64,000 nucleotides of DNA from positions 3,702,501 to 3,766,500 of the forward strand of contig OU015672.1 in assembly GCA_907165275.2 (NCBI GenBank), in the 5' to 3' direction. This DNA comes from Zygaena filipendulae. Lineage: Eukaryota; Arthropoda; Insecta; Lepidoptera; Zygaenidae. The notes under the pieces were generated by a model, which ran no database searches, was not told the DNA's origin, and saw only the letters and a program-made list of their open reading frames with translations. The translations under genes and the position numbers were made by a program. Below are positions 12,386 through 23,640 of the stretch, piece by piece. Position 1 is the stretch's first letter. Each line of letters starts with the position of its first letter.

Positions 12386-12719
12386 CAGTGGGCCACATAG
12401 ACAAGTATACCACCTTTAAAATCTATAATAATATTATAAAGAGCAAAAGTTCTAGCTGGATCTACTGAACCGATTTTAAAAAATTATTTCACTTAGAGGA
12501 AACTACAGTGATCCTGAGTGACATAGGGTACTTTTTATCCCGGAATTCCCGCGGGAACTCCGAAATAACCGCGGGTGATACCGCGGGGGTCAGCTAGTTT
12601 ATAATATCTCATAATATATATAATACCTAGTTGTAAAACGCTCTAATAACGTCATACAGTCTCGCTTTACAAATATTATAAATTTTAAAAGGTGGTATAT
12701 TTGTCTATGTGGCCCACTG
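12386..12719. mobile_element. Mariner-like MITE with TA duplication, interrupted by a Helitron
   Basis: Inverted termini CAGTGGGCCACATAGACAA and TTGTCTATGTGGCCCACTG extend about 36 bases and lie between TA dinucleotides. A Helitron end sits inside (12425-12597). CAGTGG-type ends with TA sites are typical of Tc1/mariner. Confidence 0.75.
12425..12597 (+). mobile_element. Helitron nested in the mariner-like MITE
   Basis: ATAATAATATTATAAAGAGC at the 5' end, CCGGAATTCCCGCGGGAACT and GCGGGGGTCAGCTAG at the 3' end. Confidence 0.8.
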
Positions 12720-12949
12720 TACACACGTGTACACGTGTTGTGCGTGTGTGCGTATCGTAAGGTTGACAGCGAGCTGACAGTAACCGTCAGCTGTCATTGA
12801 ATAATTGCCACATGTAGATTCTACATATTGTGTCAAACTTTCCTGAGTCTTTACCAAGGCCATTTTCGCGGGGTATGAGGAGGCATGAAATTGGTGGCAG
12901 GCGGAGAGTATAGCTTCTTTATAATAAATAATGATCTATATTCTTTGCT

Positions 12950-13150
12950 TATATTATCGATTGATTTTGTAAATAATTAATCACGTTTAGACAGATTAAA
13001 TTTTTGAAGTATGTTTATTTTAGTTAATTGCTAGACATTGTAGGTGTCAAAACGTGCATATTGTAATCGCAAAACCGCCCTGTTTTTGATTGAAACCGAA
13101 AAATGATAGAAACAAAAGTTACATAATAGCCCCTCAGTTGTCAATAACAT
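12950..13150. repeat. Dispersed repeat shared with 23020-23290
   Basis: GTAGGTGTCAAAACGTGCAT, ATTGTAATCGCAAAACCGCC and GATTGAAACCGAAAAATGAT recur in inverse orientation at 23045-23110. Confidence 0.55.
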
Positions 13151-13257
13151 AATGCTATTAGCTCTGCTTAGTTTGTAACCACTGAAAGATGGTGGTAAGG
13201 TCACAGTGCCATCTATGTGATGATGTAGGAGCAAAAAATCAAATAAGCAGAAGCCTA

Positions 13258-13499
13258 ATTGGACGCAGATAAGTAATAACATGTTAACCCACAAAACAAA
13301 GTTATTCATTCAGAACGATTTATTGAGAGTTAGAGAACGTTTTTTAGTTATGTGTTTACCTCATTACTTTGTTTAAATATGTAACTAAATATTGAACATA
13401 AAAAATGTTGGCACAAAATGGCGCTATAATTTTAAAACTTTAATTTACTCAGAATTTCTCCAGTGTGGGTTAACACACTATTGCTTATCTATGTCCAAT
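13258..13499. mobile_element. TTGGAC-ended MITE with TA duplication
   Basis: Inverted ends ATTGGACGCAGATAAGTAAT and ATTGCTTATCTATGTCCAAT; TA on both sides. Inside: AACGATTTATTGAGAGTTAG and TTATGTGTTTACCTCATTAC. Confidence 0.7.
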
Positions 13500-13595
13500 T
13501 AGTAGCTTTAAATTAAGTAAGCTGTAAAAGTTAAAGTGAAGTAAATGTTATTTATCATAAAATAATAGGTACAAACTTTATTGTAAGAAACTTAC

Positions 13596-13679
13596 CATCT
13601 GTCATTATCCTCTGGATTATACTAGCCATATCATTAACTTCTGCGGCATAGAAATTTTCACCAGCATAAGGAGTTATAC
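13596..13679 (-). CDS. Internal exon (27 codons plus 3 split bases) of the same unidentified gene
   Basis: The minus-strand acceptor TACTATCAGATTTAG precedes GTATAACTCC, and the donor is AGATG|GTAAGT, a near-perfect consensus. In the phase inherited from the 14.8-kb exon it encodes ITPYAGENFYAAEVNDMASI then IQRIMTD. The pattern TPYAG...V..M..II..I..DGYRLELP, completed by the next exon, loosely recalls the C-terminal lobe of a protein kinase domain (TPY.G...GYRL..P). No kinase catalytic motif is visible in the other exons, so that similarity is weak and may be chance. The other two frames contain stops. Placement in the gene is inferred from phase and strand. Confidence 0.62.
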
Positions 13680-14084
13680 CTAAATCTGATAGTAAATGAT
13701 AAGGAATCTCATTATTATTTTAAGTTATACAATATAAGTACAATAAAAAAAATAATTAGACGCGAGCCTATTCGGACAAAAACTTGTAAATTTATGGTTT
13801 TGAACTAGAATGAGATTTTTTTCCCAACATTAAAGTAATTTTTACTTCTTTTTTATAACAAAATTATGCGCAGAACATTAATTAGGTCATTAAATTATTG
13901 TACTGGATTTCCAATTACATATTTAGAGATCTGGATGTGGGTGAGAATATTTATTTATTTATTCTTCTTGCACAAAAAAGTACAAATGCAATGAAATATA
14001 ATTGAGAAGTTCCATTACTTTCATACATAGGTACGGTAATTCCATACAAGCGAACCAATTCAACTCCTCACTACTTCTTGTACT

Positions 14085-14130
14085 TTTTTGATGGGGACCA
14101 ATAAACTCCTTGTCTTTCTTTCTTCTTTCT
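14085..14130 (+). mobile_element. LINE-like 3' tail (also inverted at 32797-32848)
   Basis: GATGGGGACCAATAAACTCC followed by TTGTCTTTCTTTC; the inverse, AAGAAGTTTATTGGTCCCCA, is at about 32816. Confidence 0.35.
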
Positions 14131-14171
14131 TACTGCGGGCGGGCGGCTTGTGTGCACAAGTGCAGGTGCAC

Positions 14172-14600
14172 AACCCGGTGACGCTCCATACAAATGAACT
14201 GATTCAAGTACTTTCCCACAAGTAAAGGCAGCCGGCTTGTACTTACATATAACTAGCGGCACGAAACTCTAGCGTTGACCGTTATTGCGCAGAAGTCAAA
14301 ATTAAGTATCACAGGGGGTGAGTCCGTCCCCTCGCGCGACTATCCCTTCCACATTTTGCTCAGCGCTAGACTTACATCCCGCTACCTATACACGTGTTGT
14401 GCGTGTGTGCGTATCGTAAGGTTGACAGCGAGCTGACAGTAACCGTCAGCTGTCATTGAATAATTGCCACATGTTGATTCTACACAAATTTTGTGAAACT
14501 TTCCTGAGTCTTTACCAAGGTCATTTTCGCGGGGTATGAGGAGGCATGAAATTGGTGGCAGGCGGAGAGTATAGCTTCTTTATAATAATCTCTATTCTTT
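14172..14600 (+). mobile_element. CACACGTGT-type dispersed repeat with a SINE-like insert
   Basis: CCCGGTGACGCTCCATACAA at the left and GGCGGAGAGTATAGCTTCTT at the right match the 12.3-kb copy. Between them, 14249-14379 is flanked by ACTTACAT direct repeats (about 14241 and 14372), which indicates a separate short insertion. Confidence 0.55.
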
Positions 14601-14697
14601 GCCTCTAGGCTCGCCACCATATTGTGGCGTGGTTGGGGAGGTACGTAGTTGGCGGGGATCCGCCCCGTGGTACTAGTTACTCAATTAAAAAGGATAC

Positions 14698-14885
14698 AAT
14701 TGAGCATGTCGAGCAGCGAATTGGGGTGGTCGGGCGGCGGGGGCGGCGGCGGCGTCTGCCCCCGGGGCGGGGCCACCGCCCGCAGGGTGTAGGCGCGGAC
14801 GTACTCCTTGCGTATGTCGTGGAAGCGCGCGTAGTATGTCGGCAAGTTGATGTCCTTGCTGCACGCTTCGGGGTGCAGGCATTGT
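14698..14885 (-). CDS. Internal or alternative terminal exon (62 codons) with a proline run
   Basis: The acceptor is TCTTTCCCAG on the minus strand. The frame carried in from the 24.2-kb exon reads [60 protein letters not shown] and LN. It has two cysteines near the start, a tyrosine/arginine-rich helix-like stretch and a run of seven prolines. It is the longest and most GC-rich exon. The proposed donor AATT|GTATCC is weak, but it gives a TGT codon exactly in frame with the 13.6-kb exon. If it is not used, the frame runs CILFN and stops at TGA (14681-14683), so this may also be an alternative last exon. A CACACGTGT-type repeat ends about 100 bases downstream. No family recognised. Confidence 0.66.
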
Positions 14886-14900
14886 CTGGGAAAGATTTGT

Positions 14901-16364
14901 CAGTATGAAAAGGACACCACGTAGTTACATAACAATTCCTATTCACAGGACGGGGGCTTGATCTAAGACTTTGTAGGTCTTTTCTATGTAGGAATCGGAT
15001 TGATGTAGATACCATAAAAATTTTATAATGTATAGATATAATACCTATATTTACGTAGTTGCGTCTTCCTTCCTTGTCGTTAATAGCTCTTGGCAGAGTG
15101 ATCGCAGTCATCATGTATGATTTTATTGTGCCGTCGAAATCGAATGCGATCAACTAAGTAGGTACAACTGATTTTAAGTTACCTATATCGGAAATTTTTT
15201 TAACGATTTCAATAAATTTTTGTATTTAAGTTTCAATCCGTTTATCGCAATTTAACGCATTAATTTAGCCTATGACAATGTTTTAGAGACAAAAATATTT
15301 TTTTTAAGAGAAAAATTCTGAAAAAGCTTGATTGAGAAAAACATTTTAAAAGATTGATTTGATTGAAAAAAAAACACACTTCTACTTGCTTTTTACAGAT
15401 TTTTATGTTACTGTAGAATTTATAGATTATGATATCTGAAATTGTAGAAAATTGAGCATTTATTAATAATTAATCAAAATGGCGGACGAAATTTTTCACC
15501 CAACTTTACAAAACTAATACTACGGGAAACTAAATTCCGAAAACTGGTACTTTTTCCTTTAACGCCCACATCTTTAGGTAGGTAAGTGATTCAAAATGTA
15601 GAGTTTGGTTTTAAAAAACGAAACTTGAAAACTTTTAAAAAAGAACAATCGCTCGATGAAGAATAACAAAAACTTTAAATTTATTTATGTATGTACCCGC
15701 TTGTATTTAAATAAACACATTAAATAACTTGGAATAAATGTATGATGACCTACGAACCGTATCCGAAGGATCCGAGTGTTGTTAATAATGAATTGATGGT
15801 TTTTCAAGTTTAAGTTTCATATAAATAATTCCGAAGAAAAGATATTTCGGTTTATCTTTCGTTTCCATTGTTAAGTGTCAGTTCGCTTAGCGATAAAATC
15901 AAGGCAGACGCATTTCTTGACACGTCTTGTCTGCCCCGAAGACCCTAATTTACTATGACCGTAACAGAATGCGTTGCGATAACGCGGCACAAAAAATAGT
16001 TTTTTCATCCCCACACCTCGGAAATGGTCTTTTTGCTATTCGATATCTGAGCTCAAAAGCCGTTTTTATCCGCTTGAGGTTGTAAGTGTCTACCTAAGTA
16101 TTATTTATTATACATAATATAAATATTTTTCTGTAATAGGTACTTACCTACCTATCATAATGTTGTAGTAAATATTTACCTAAACTGAAATAAAAGTATC
16201 TTGTGATAGTAAATGTTTTATTTTGCATTTAGTCATTTCCTCGCTGAGGGGGGATGAAAAGTTACGTGTTGCACTCAAGTGCAAAAATTTTTCACCTTGT
16301 GCTCTTTTTTTAGTTGGAGCACGGGGTTAAAAAGCAACTTTACACTCATGTATAACAAATAACT
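14901..16364. other. Intron-like sequence, no gene seen
   Basis: It lies between exons of the minus-strand gene. AT-rich, with T/A runs and short frames; one repeat phrase at 15953-15995. Confidence 0.5.
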
Positions 16365-17309
16365 ACTTAAGCCAGGGGCGGATCCAGGGGGGGGCACTGG
16401 GGGCAATTGCCCCCCCTGAAGACCTAAATAGGTACCTACTTTAATTAGACCTTAGAAAAATCTTCGCAAGGTTGTGGCTTTTCACCAAAGTTTCATCGTA
16501 ATTTGAATAGAAATATACGAATGAACCTGAATGAACGAACAAATATTCATTTTTAAAACTCTATAAATTATTAGTTCGTAACGAACCCCTATGGAAGTTT
16601 GTATCTATTATTGTAAAATAAACACAAAATCTGTCAATTCTTTCTCGTTAAAACAAATTTTCTGTTTTGAAACTACGTGCCGTATGGTATATTTCTCATT
16701 TAAAAGGAGAAGTTTCTGTGTTTGGCTGTATATATGTTTTTACAATTATCCTTATATATATGTAGTTTCTCTATCCCTTTTGTTTAACTTCATCCAACAT
16801 CCTTGAGACTTGGAAGTAAGCTATTGTGATTTCACTTCCCAAAACTAGTTGGTACCTAACTCTTCTACTTTTTCCACGTTCAAAGCAAATCTATCCATAT
16901 TATTTATTTATATTATGTTATACATATGTAACTGACGAACTAAATGGAATTAATAGAATTTCGATTTTTATTCCCCGTCATATTGTACCTCTGTGTTCAA
17001 AAAATAGTCGGCGACTTTTATCACGTGCGGTGCGCGATGAATTCGGATTTGGAAAAAATTTTGGGCAAATTTCCAAAATTTATCAAATTTTTCTTCTGTT
17101 GACTGTAAATTTTAAAATCTTCTATGGTCAAAAACATCTTTTTGTTTCAATAGTACCTATTTTTCCGTATCTCGTCATATGGACGAAAATTATTCACTTC
17201 TCTGAGTTTTCTGCGTTATTTCCCAAATTTTCTCCTCATTTTACTAATCCAAGGAGTAACCTTCTCCTTTTTATTTACGCCGATGTGTGCTGTATGAATC
17301 TGACAGAAG

Positions 17310-17580
17310 AGTAATTGAAATTGAAAATTGAAATTGAAAAAACTTTATTTGACACAACACAAAGATTTACAGCATACGTATACAACAACTAGACATAGTA
17401 ACGCGATAAGTTGGAGCGGCTGCAAAATGTGTGTGCTTTACATATTCGCCAGGCGCACTACACATATTCTTTGTACCATCTTTAAAGTGCTGAGGGATCC
17501 CAAATCACCGACTTACTTCAAAGAAAGTTTCAGATTGCTTTATGTCGGTCGTGAAGCTACGTCAGGTAGTTAGGTAGTTC
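17310..17580 (-). mobile_element. LINE 3'-end fragment inside the hAT element
   Basis: On the minus strand the segment ends with CAAATAAAGTTTTTTCAATT and a short tandem TTTCAA-type tail at 17313-17340, the usual 3' terminus of CR1/Jockey-like non-LTR retrotransposons. The body has no intact frame on either strand, so it is a 5'-truncated copy. Confidence 0.5.
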
Positions 17581-17959
17581 TTTGTTCTTCTGATCACGAA
17601 ACACGTTTTTATCACATCACATGTGCACCTCTGATGGTATTTTTTCTCAGTTTAGTAAAAAAATCGCTATTAACCATAACACTTCCCATTATTTTCCTAT
17701 CACTTTATAGATACAAACCTAAAAAATTTTAATTTAAAGTTGTTAATTCAGGTCAGATTCGCTGGAACGTAAATTTTTCATTTTTTACTTTTATCTGTTG
17801 TAGCTTCCATGTAGATTATTTTATGCATGAAAGTACAAGTTGAAAATAATGAAATACTAAAAAAACTTTGATTTTACAGACAATCGTACTCAAAAACCGC
17901 TATACCTACCTAAGCTCTATCGTTTTCGACACCACATTTTTTTTAAATATGAAAAACAT

Positions 17960-18330
17960 AAAACTAAAAAGCTAAAAATAACAAAATACCGACTTAATCC
18001 ATCAGACAAAAATACATGTAATACTATTGTTGGTTTGTGCTACCACTTTTTGATTTAAATTCGGTGCCAAGCCCGCTTACGTCTACCCACTTGGGTTGTT
18101 CAGCTCACAACGAACTCGTGGCGGGACTGGACTTAGCCCATGTACCTACGCCATATTTGGCTTGTCACCGACTTCAAATAATAATAGTAGTCAAGTGGTA
18201 GAATAAACCAATAATAACTACTGGTACTGGTATAATAACTACTGGTAATAACTACCAAAAATAAACTTACGTGTATTTTTGTCTGTTGGATAAAATCGAT
18301 ATTTTGTTATTTTTAGCTTTTTAGTTTTGT
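17960..18330. repeat. Palindromic unit with ~65-bp inverted arms
   Basis: The arms 17960-18022 and 18265-18330 are near-perfect inverses (both contain AAAAAGCTAAAAATAACAAAAT on one strand, and TTTTTGTCTG/CAGACAAAAA). The centre carries a GC-richer block around 18060-18140 with the lepidopteran-type phrase CACCGACTTC. Probably a foldback MITE nested in the hAT element. Confidence 0.6.
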
Positions 18331-18590
18331 GTTGTTGGAAGTCGGTTTTAATTTTTTTGTTAAAATTTTGTTTATTTCTTGCTTTCAAGTGAGTCCGTTT
18401 ATAAATTTATCTAAGTTACAATAGCCTAATGTCAATTGCTCATCGCCTTTTACAAAATACTGCTTTTACCGACGGGACGACAGGGACGTTGATTGTTTAG
18501 GAGTTCTCCTGGTACGTCACATCATCAGTTCCACTTTACCATATACATTGTGACGAGCATAAATTATTTAGGAACCATATTAAAGTTAAT

Positions 18591-19175
18591 GAATCGGAAC
18601 TCGTGAAATACCTTTTATTGAGTAGTTCCGATGACCATCTGTGGTCTTCATCATCAGTTTCACTTCTTCAAATTTTGCTTTACAAAAGCAAATAAACGAT
18701 TTACTATAAAAAATACAAAAATCGCTATAGGTGTGTCTGTAATTTTTGAAGAGTTCTCTTGATTTCTCCATGATTCCATCATCAGGTTCTCGATTTGGTG
18801 ACAATGGGACCAACTTGGGAGTATACCCTTTCAAACAACAAAATCAATTTTCTAAATCGGTCCAATCGAAACCCCGTGAAATACGTATTATTGTTGAGTA
18901 GTTCCGATGAACACTTGTGGTCTTCATGATCAGTTCCACTTCTTCAAATTTTGCTTTCCGAAAGCAAATGAACGATTTACTATAAAATATACCCAAATCG
19001 CTATAGGTGTGCCTATTATTTTTGAAGAGTTCCCACGATTTCCCCAAGATCTTTTGAGGATAATAAAGATTCTTAAACCATAAGATCCCATCATCAGATC
19101 CCACTTGGTGGCAATAGGACCTAATTGGGAGTATACGCTTTCAAACAAAAAATGAATTTTCGAAATCGTTCCAAC
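18591..19175. repeat. Two diverged tandem units of about 270 and 310 bp
   Basis: Both units run from CGTGAAATAC through GAGTAGTTCCGATGA, TTCACTTCTTCAAATTTTGC or CCACTTCTTCAAATTTTGC, AACGATTTACTATAAAA and AATCGCTATAGGTGTG to GGGAGTATAC and TTTCAAACAA. Unit 2 has an extra ~40 bases (GATCTTTTGAGGATAATAAA and on). They are followed by the phrase TTTTTGGAAGTCGGTT, seen in many lepidopteran repeats. Confidence 0.7.
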
Positions 19176-19419
19176 CCTAGCTTCGAGTAATATAAAAAAA
19201 ACATACAGCCGAATGCGTAACCTCCTCCTTTTTGGAAGTCGGTTAAAAAATCGCGAAACATACACACAGATAATATAATACATACATAAGCTCAATTCAG
19301 ATGCTCTCAATATGAAGCACTTAAATTTTATTAATGGACTTTTTTGTCTATCCTGTTAATTCAAAAAATTTCATGGTGCCCCCCCTCAACCAAATCCTGG
19401 ATCCGCCCCTGACTTAAGC

Positions 19420-21500
19420 CCTAGTGCCCGAAGAAAACTAGAAGCTAGTCTAGTACCTATAAAAATCATCACATCTTTTAAAATATTTCACTTAAAAAAA
19501 TTGATAGAAGAATGTTTTAATTGTTTAATATGGTAAATACTAAATTTTTATGATAGTTCTGCAGTATTGTAACGTAATACATAGGTATAAAAAATTAAAT
19601 ACCGCCAAGTGTCCGTTTTTAGAACTTTTCGATGATACTGGTGAGATAAAAATAAAAATAATAAATAATCCTAAAAATAAATAAATAAAAAATAAATAAA
19701 TAACCAGGCTAATTTCAAAAGTATTTAAATTTTAAGTAGTTAGTTAAAAACCCAAATTAGATTTTATTTAATGGATTTATTTGCTTACGGCTTACGCAGT
19801 ATTATATTATCTGTGCCATATACAACTTACACTAACACCATGCGCTAATAAAATATTTTTTTTATCAATGAGACATGCCAAAAAGAAATTGAAGGTTCTC
19901 GCATCTACTGTGTGTAGTCAAGTTTATGCTGCAGAAATTTCAGTATTTACCCCATATTTATCCATATTTACCATAGTTTACATTCCTCTCCATAGATTTC
20001 TTTTTAAATGGAATACTTATCGTTAAAAATACGTTGTTTTTGAGCTCGGGTGAGTGGATGGAGTGTGGAATGGATTAAGTTGCTATATTTCACACAATGC
20101 GTAAATAATAAGCAGAAAAAAAAATATGTAAACAATAACTAAGCAAGTTTTCGAATAAATACTTCTTCTTTCTTTCTTCCTTAACCACAATACATAAAAA
20201 TTATATCTACCACTAGTTATCTAATGCCTTTTAGAATAACTTAGGTATTCTAAGTCAAATGCATAAAAGTAAAACTCCTTGAAAACTATTCTTGAACTTG
20301 TATGCAGTAAGTGTATTCAAGTTTAAAATATTTTAGGTGTAATCGGAATAATAATTTAAATTTTGAACATGACGTCATTAGAATTACAATGGACGGCACC
20401 AACGACAGCACAAAAACACACAATAAATGTTTAATGGATATATATTTTTTCATGAATTTCACATTGAAACCGGATGGAAGGTTAGATGAAACGATGTTTT
20501 AACATAGCTCAGAGATAGTATCGGTAGTCGGGACTGATTTGTATCAAAAATAGATTCACATACAATACGGGATGGTAATTTTTGAATATTGTATTATAAT
20601 AGGATGTAGGAAACTATTTTTGTTGACTGCAAATCCAAGGAAGGGCCTGCCGCAACGCATAATAATGTGGATAGCATTGCCTTGACGTCATTGAAGCAAA
20701 GTATAGGTGATATGCATGGGTGTACAAACACGTGTGTGTTTATGGCAATTAAAATACCTCTAATTTACAACAACAACTAAATGACGTCCATCATCTACAT
20801 ATACACATACTAGCTAGAGCCTACTTCATAATATAGATAGTTAGATATGTATAACATTCCTTATTCTATGTCCGCCACTTTCTAATAAACAAATCTTATG
20901 TTCAGAATATATTTGATTTTAAAAGATATAGATTATTCAATTATTATTATTCGTTTATTCCTTTTTTCATGTTTCTGCAACATTACAACGTAAGTTTTAT
21001 TGACAACTTCAAAGTGATCAATTTTGGTTACCAGCTCGTTCGTTACCAGTTACTACTTTGGCGTGGTTACTACCAAAGAATATATTATAACCACTATGGT
21101 TACTACCATAGCCATACTGACGTCAAATATTGCTGCAGAATAAAAAAAAATCTACTAGATTAGGTAGGTAATCAAAGTGTATCAGACAATTCAAAATTAC
21201 ACTTTGAAATAGTACGTGTTTTAGTAGGTTCCATTATATGAAATGAACACAAAAAATAAAGAAATATTGAAAATAAAAGTGTTTACTCACAAGTCACAAC
21301 ATAATCTATTTTTTTTCTTAATTACTTACATTTAATCAATCAAACTTAAAAGGGAGTACCTAGGTATCGGGCATTCTTCATCGGGACCTTTGCCCTCTAA
21401 GATACTTCCTAGTGCGATATTGATTGGTATTTACCTAAGCAAAATAAACGCATCCGTTATATTTTCAGTATATTTAGTTGTTTTTTCGTAAGCAGAAAAA
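19420..21500. other. No gene seen
   Basis: AT-rich, probably intronic. A short minus-strand segment at 21020-21125 reads as a Gly/Tyr/Asn-rich peptide but has a stop just upstream. Confidence 0.4.
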
Positions 21501-21504
21501 AAAA

Positions 21505-22006
21505 CAACCATGTGCGTGTCGGACCACACACAGCGAAGGGATCCGTAGTGGGAAAACGTTTCACCGTTTAAAAGCAAATTCACATTTATTTATTTATTTT
21601 TTGGAAATATCCCTACTTCAATAACTACACGACATATCTGATTAAAACTTTTTTTTTAGACTGACCCTTTTAAATCTTTTAGGGACACTTCTACAACCAG
21701 ACGCATTTTTCACTATTTTCATAATAATGATGAGAAAAAAAAATTTTTTTTCGTTTGTTTTTTTTTATAATCTGTGACGTAGCGCCTTGCCTATGGTCAG
21801 CGGCCGTGTACGAAACTAATACAGGGGCCTTTTGGTCTTCGCTTTTAAATGAACCGCTTTTGATGCCGCTTGGAAAATATATTGTCATAAAGATTAACGG
21901 AACAAAAAGATAATAAGTGCTTTTTTGTTTCCAACTGTCCTGTCGTGTGTATTGCAAACAAAAGAGAACCATAAGGTTTTTGCCATTTGGCTACGGAACC
22001 TTAAAA
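21505..22006 (+). repeat. Dispersed lepidopteran repeat (GTGCGTGTCGGAC ... GGCTACGGAACC)
   Basis: It begins TGTGCGTGTCGGACCACACA and GCGAAGGGATCCGTA and ends TTTGGCTACGGAACCTTAAA. These ends match a very common family in moth and butterfly genomes. The centre is T-rich and noncoding. Confidence 0.5.
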
Positions 22007-23019
22007 AACAACAACAAATCCGTAAGTGCGCATCGTTTGCCTGTACAGCCACCTTTAATTTGAGATTATAAAAAAAAAAAACAGACGTTACTTAGTTACT
22101 TATAATGATGAATATAGTAAAAAACTATTTTTCTTTATTATATTAAATTAAGCAACATGATGAGTAATAATAATATAAAAATATTATCATGGCCAGAACA
22201 GAACGGTCGCGGTTAAGTAATTTTAAGTTACGAAGTTACGTATCCTTCTAACACAGATAATTGTTTAGCGGACAAAGTAACTCGTAGTTTTTTTATTAGG
22301 AAATAACCTTATGAATCCGTATTTGGTATATCTATTAGATGATAGCTGGTAGGTATGTAGGTATAAGACTATAATAGTTAAATTAAATATTATTAGGCAT
22401 AAAAATACAAGGATCCACGAGACCTCGAGTGCCTCAAGAGTCGAGACCAACGACAAAAAAGGATGATATTATAGAGATATCATGTGAAACTTTACGTTGT
22501 ATTTTGCGCAATGTTTTGTTGATACAACGCTCGATTTAGAAATGTTTTTTATTCAAAGGTCGGCCGCGGGTTTGTAAAAGTTGCAATGTACGCGCGCAAA
22601 TTCAGAGACTATTACGATTTTTATTATTTTCTCGGGGTTTCGTGTCTCAAAGCGAAAACGGAACCCTTATGAAGTCACACACTTACAAAAACTAAAAACA
22701 TTATCCTGACTAAAAACATTATCCTGATATCGCGTATAATGCACATCTATCGCTCTTCGATACTGGATTAAAAACATTCTTCAATAATATTCAGTTCAGG
22801 TTCAGAGAACCGATAAATGTTTAAATTAGTAGGTATTTAATCGTGTATTTGTGAGAGTGTAATTTTTTTTCGCCTGGTTAAGAAAACAAATACTATCAAG
22901 CCAGCACGATATTATGGCGGCATGTAAGCCTGCATTTTAAATTCCGATTGCAAGATTGATCCACTTTTCTGGAGAACTGAAAGAGGTCGAAAGACATAGG
23001 AGACACCTCAAGGGCTATA

Positions 23020-23300
23020 ATGTAAATTTTTGTTCCTATGATTTTTCGGTTGCAATCAAAAACATGACGGTTTTGCGATTACAATATGCACGTTTTGACA
23101 CCTACAATATCTAGCAAACAACCAAGATATACTTCAAAAGTTGAAGCTGCCTAAACATGATTAATTAATCGCAAAATCGCTATTTTTCTGAATGAAACTG
23201 AAATATCACAGCAACAAAAGTTCATAATTGCCCTGCTGCAGCTGGAGTGCTGCCAGGAAATCGCGGCGCTGTCTCTCGTGGCAAAGCTGTCTGACGTCAT
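23020..23300. repeat. Dispersed repeat, inverse of 12950-13150, extended
   Basis: It shares GATTACAATATGCACGTTTT and CTACAATATCTAGCAA with the 12.9-kb copy and continues into a GC-richer end (CTGCTGCAGCTGGAGTGCTG). The latter can be read as a short peptide but is treated here as repeat. Confidence 0.5.
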
Positions 23301-23640
23301 AACGTGTGATATTTAACTGTACAACGTTACTTTACCTTTACAACAAAACTACTTACTATATTTTATTACAAAAACATTGATGTTATCGTCAAAATTATTG
23401 CGATAAACTACGTTAAAAGTCACAATTAAAGAAGACATGGCAAAGACAAAGAGCTTGATAAAATGATATTTACATATTCGGATTTTAAGATACATAAAAT
23501 CAGTAGATTTTATATTTAGTTTAAATTACTTTTTAATTGTGTGTATTGCTTTTATAGGCTGCTAAGTCGGTAACACCTGACTACATCTATTGAACATATT
23601 TTAAACAACATACCTAGTTTGCTTATTACATCCTTTACAC

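Larger units (their letters stand above)
12326..12925 (+). mobile_element. CACACGTGT-type dispersed repeat, interrupted by a mariner-like MITE
   Basis: Left part GCTGACACTCCATAAAAATG and CACAAGTAAAGACGAACGGC; right part ACACGTGTTGTGCGTGTGTG, TGACAGTAACCGTCAGCTGT and GGAGGCATGAAATTGGTGGC. The same phrases recur at 4951, 5335, 5540, 14172 and, inverted, 46886. No coding sequence; class unknown. Confidence 0.6.
16373..19411. mobile_element. 3,039-bp non-autonomous hAT-type DNA transposon
   Basis: The ends are CAGGGGCGGATCCAGG and its inverse CCTGGATCCGCCCCTG. They are flanked by a perfect 8-bp direct repeat ACTTAAGC (16365-16372 and 19412-19419). Short CAGGGG-type termini with 8-bp target duplications define the hAT superfamily. 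No frame inside resembles a transposase; the longest plus frame (16826-17314) is hydrophobic and AT-derived. The interior is a patchwork: a LINE 3' tail (17310-17580), a palindromic unit (17960-18330) and two tandem ~270-310-bp units (18591-19175). It is thus a large cargo-carrying derivative mobilised in trans. Confidence 0.85.

Noticed and set aside
13596..13679. Protein kinase domain assignment
   Set aside because: TPYAG...GYRLELP is suggestive, but no glycine loop, HRD or DFG motif appears in the other exons.
14624..14908. Plus-strand 94-codon frame over the GC-rich exon
   Set aside because: It is the antisense shadow of the 14698-14885 exon, whose minus-strand frame joins its neighbours in phase.
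16826..17314. 162-codon plus-strand frame inside the hAT element
   Set aside because: Composition is dominated by F, L, I, Y from T-rich DNA; no transposase motif or domain order; not supported as a gene.
18930..19310. 126-codon minus-strand frame
   Set aside because: It runs through the tandem repeat units and is repeat-derived.
23220..23310. Possible plus-strand exon (LLQLECCQEIAALSLVAKLS)
   Set aside because: It is the end of a dispersed repeat shared with 12950-13150 and has no convincing splice sites.
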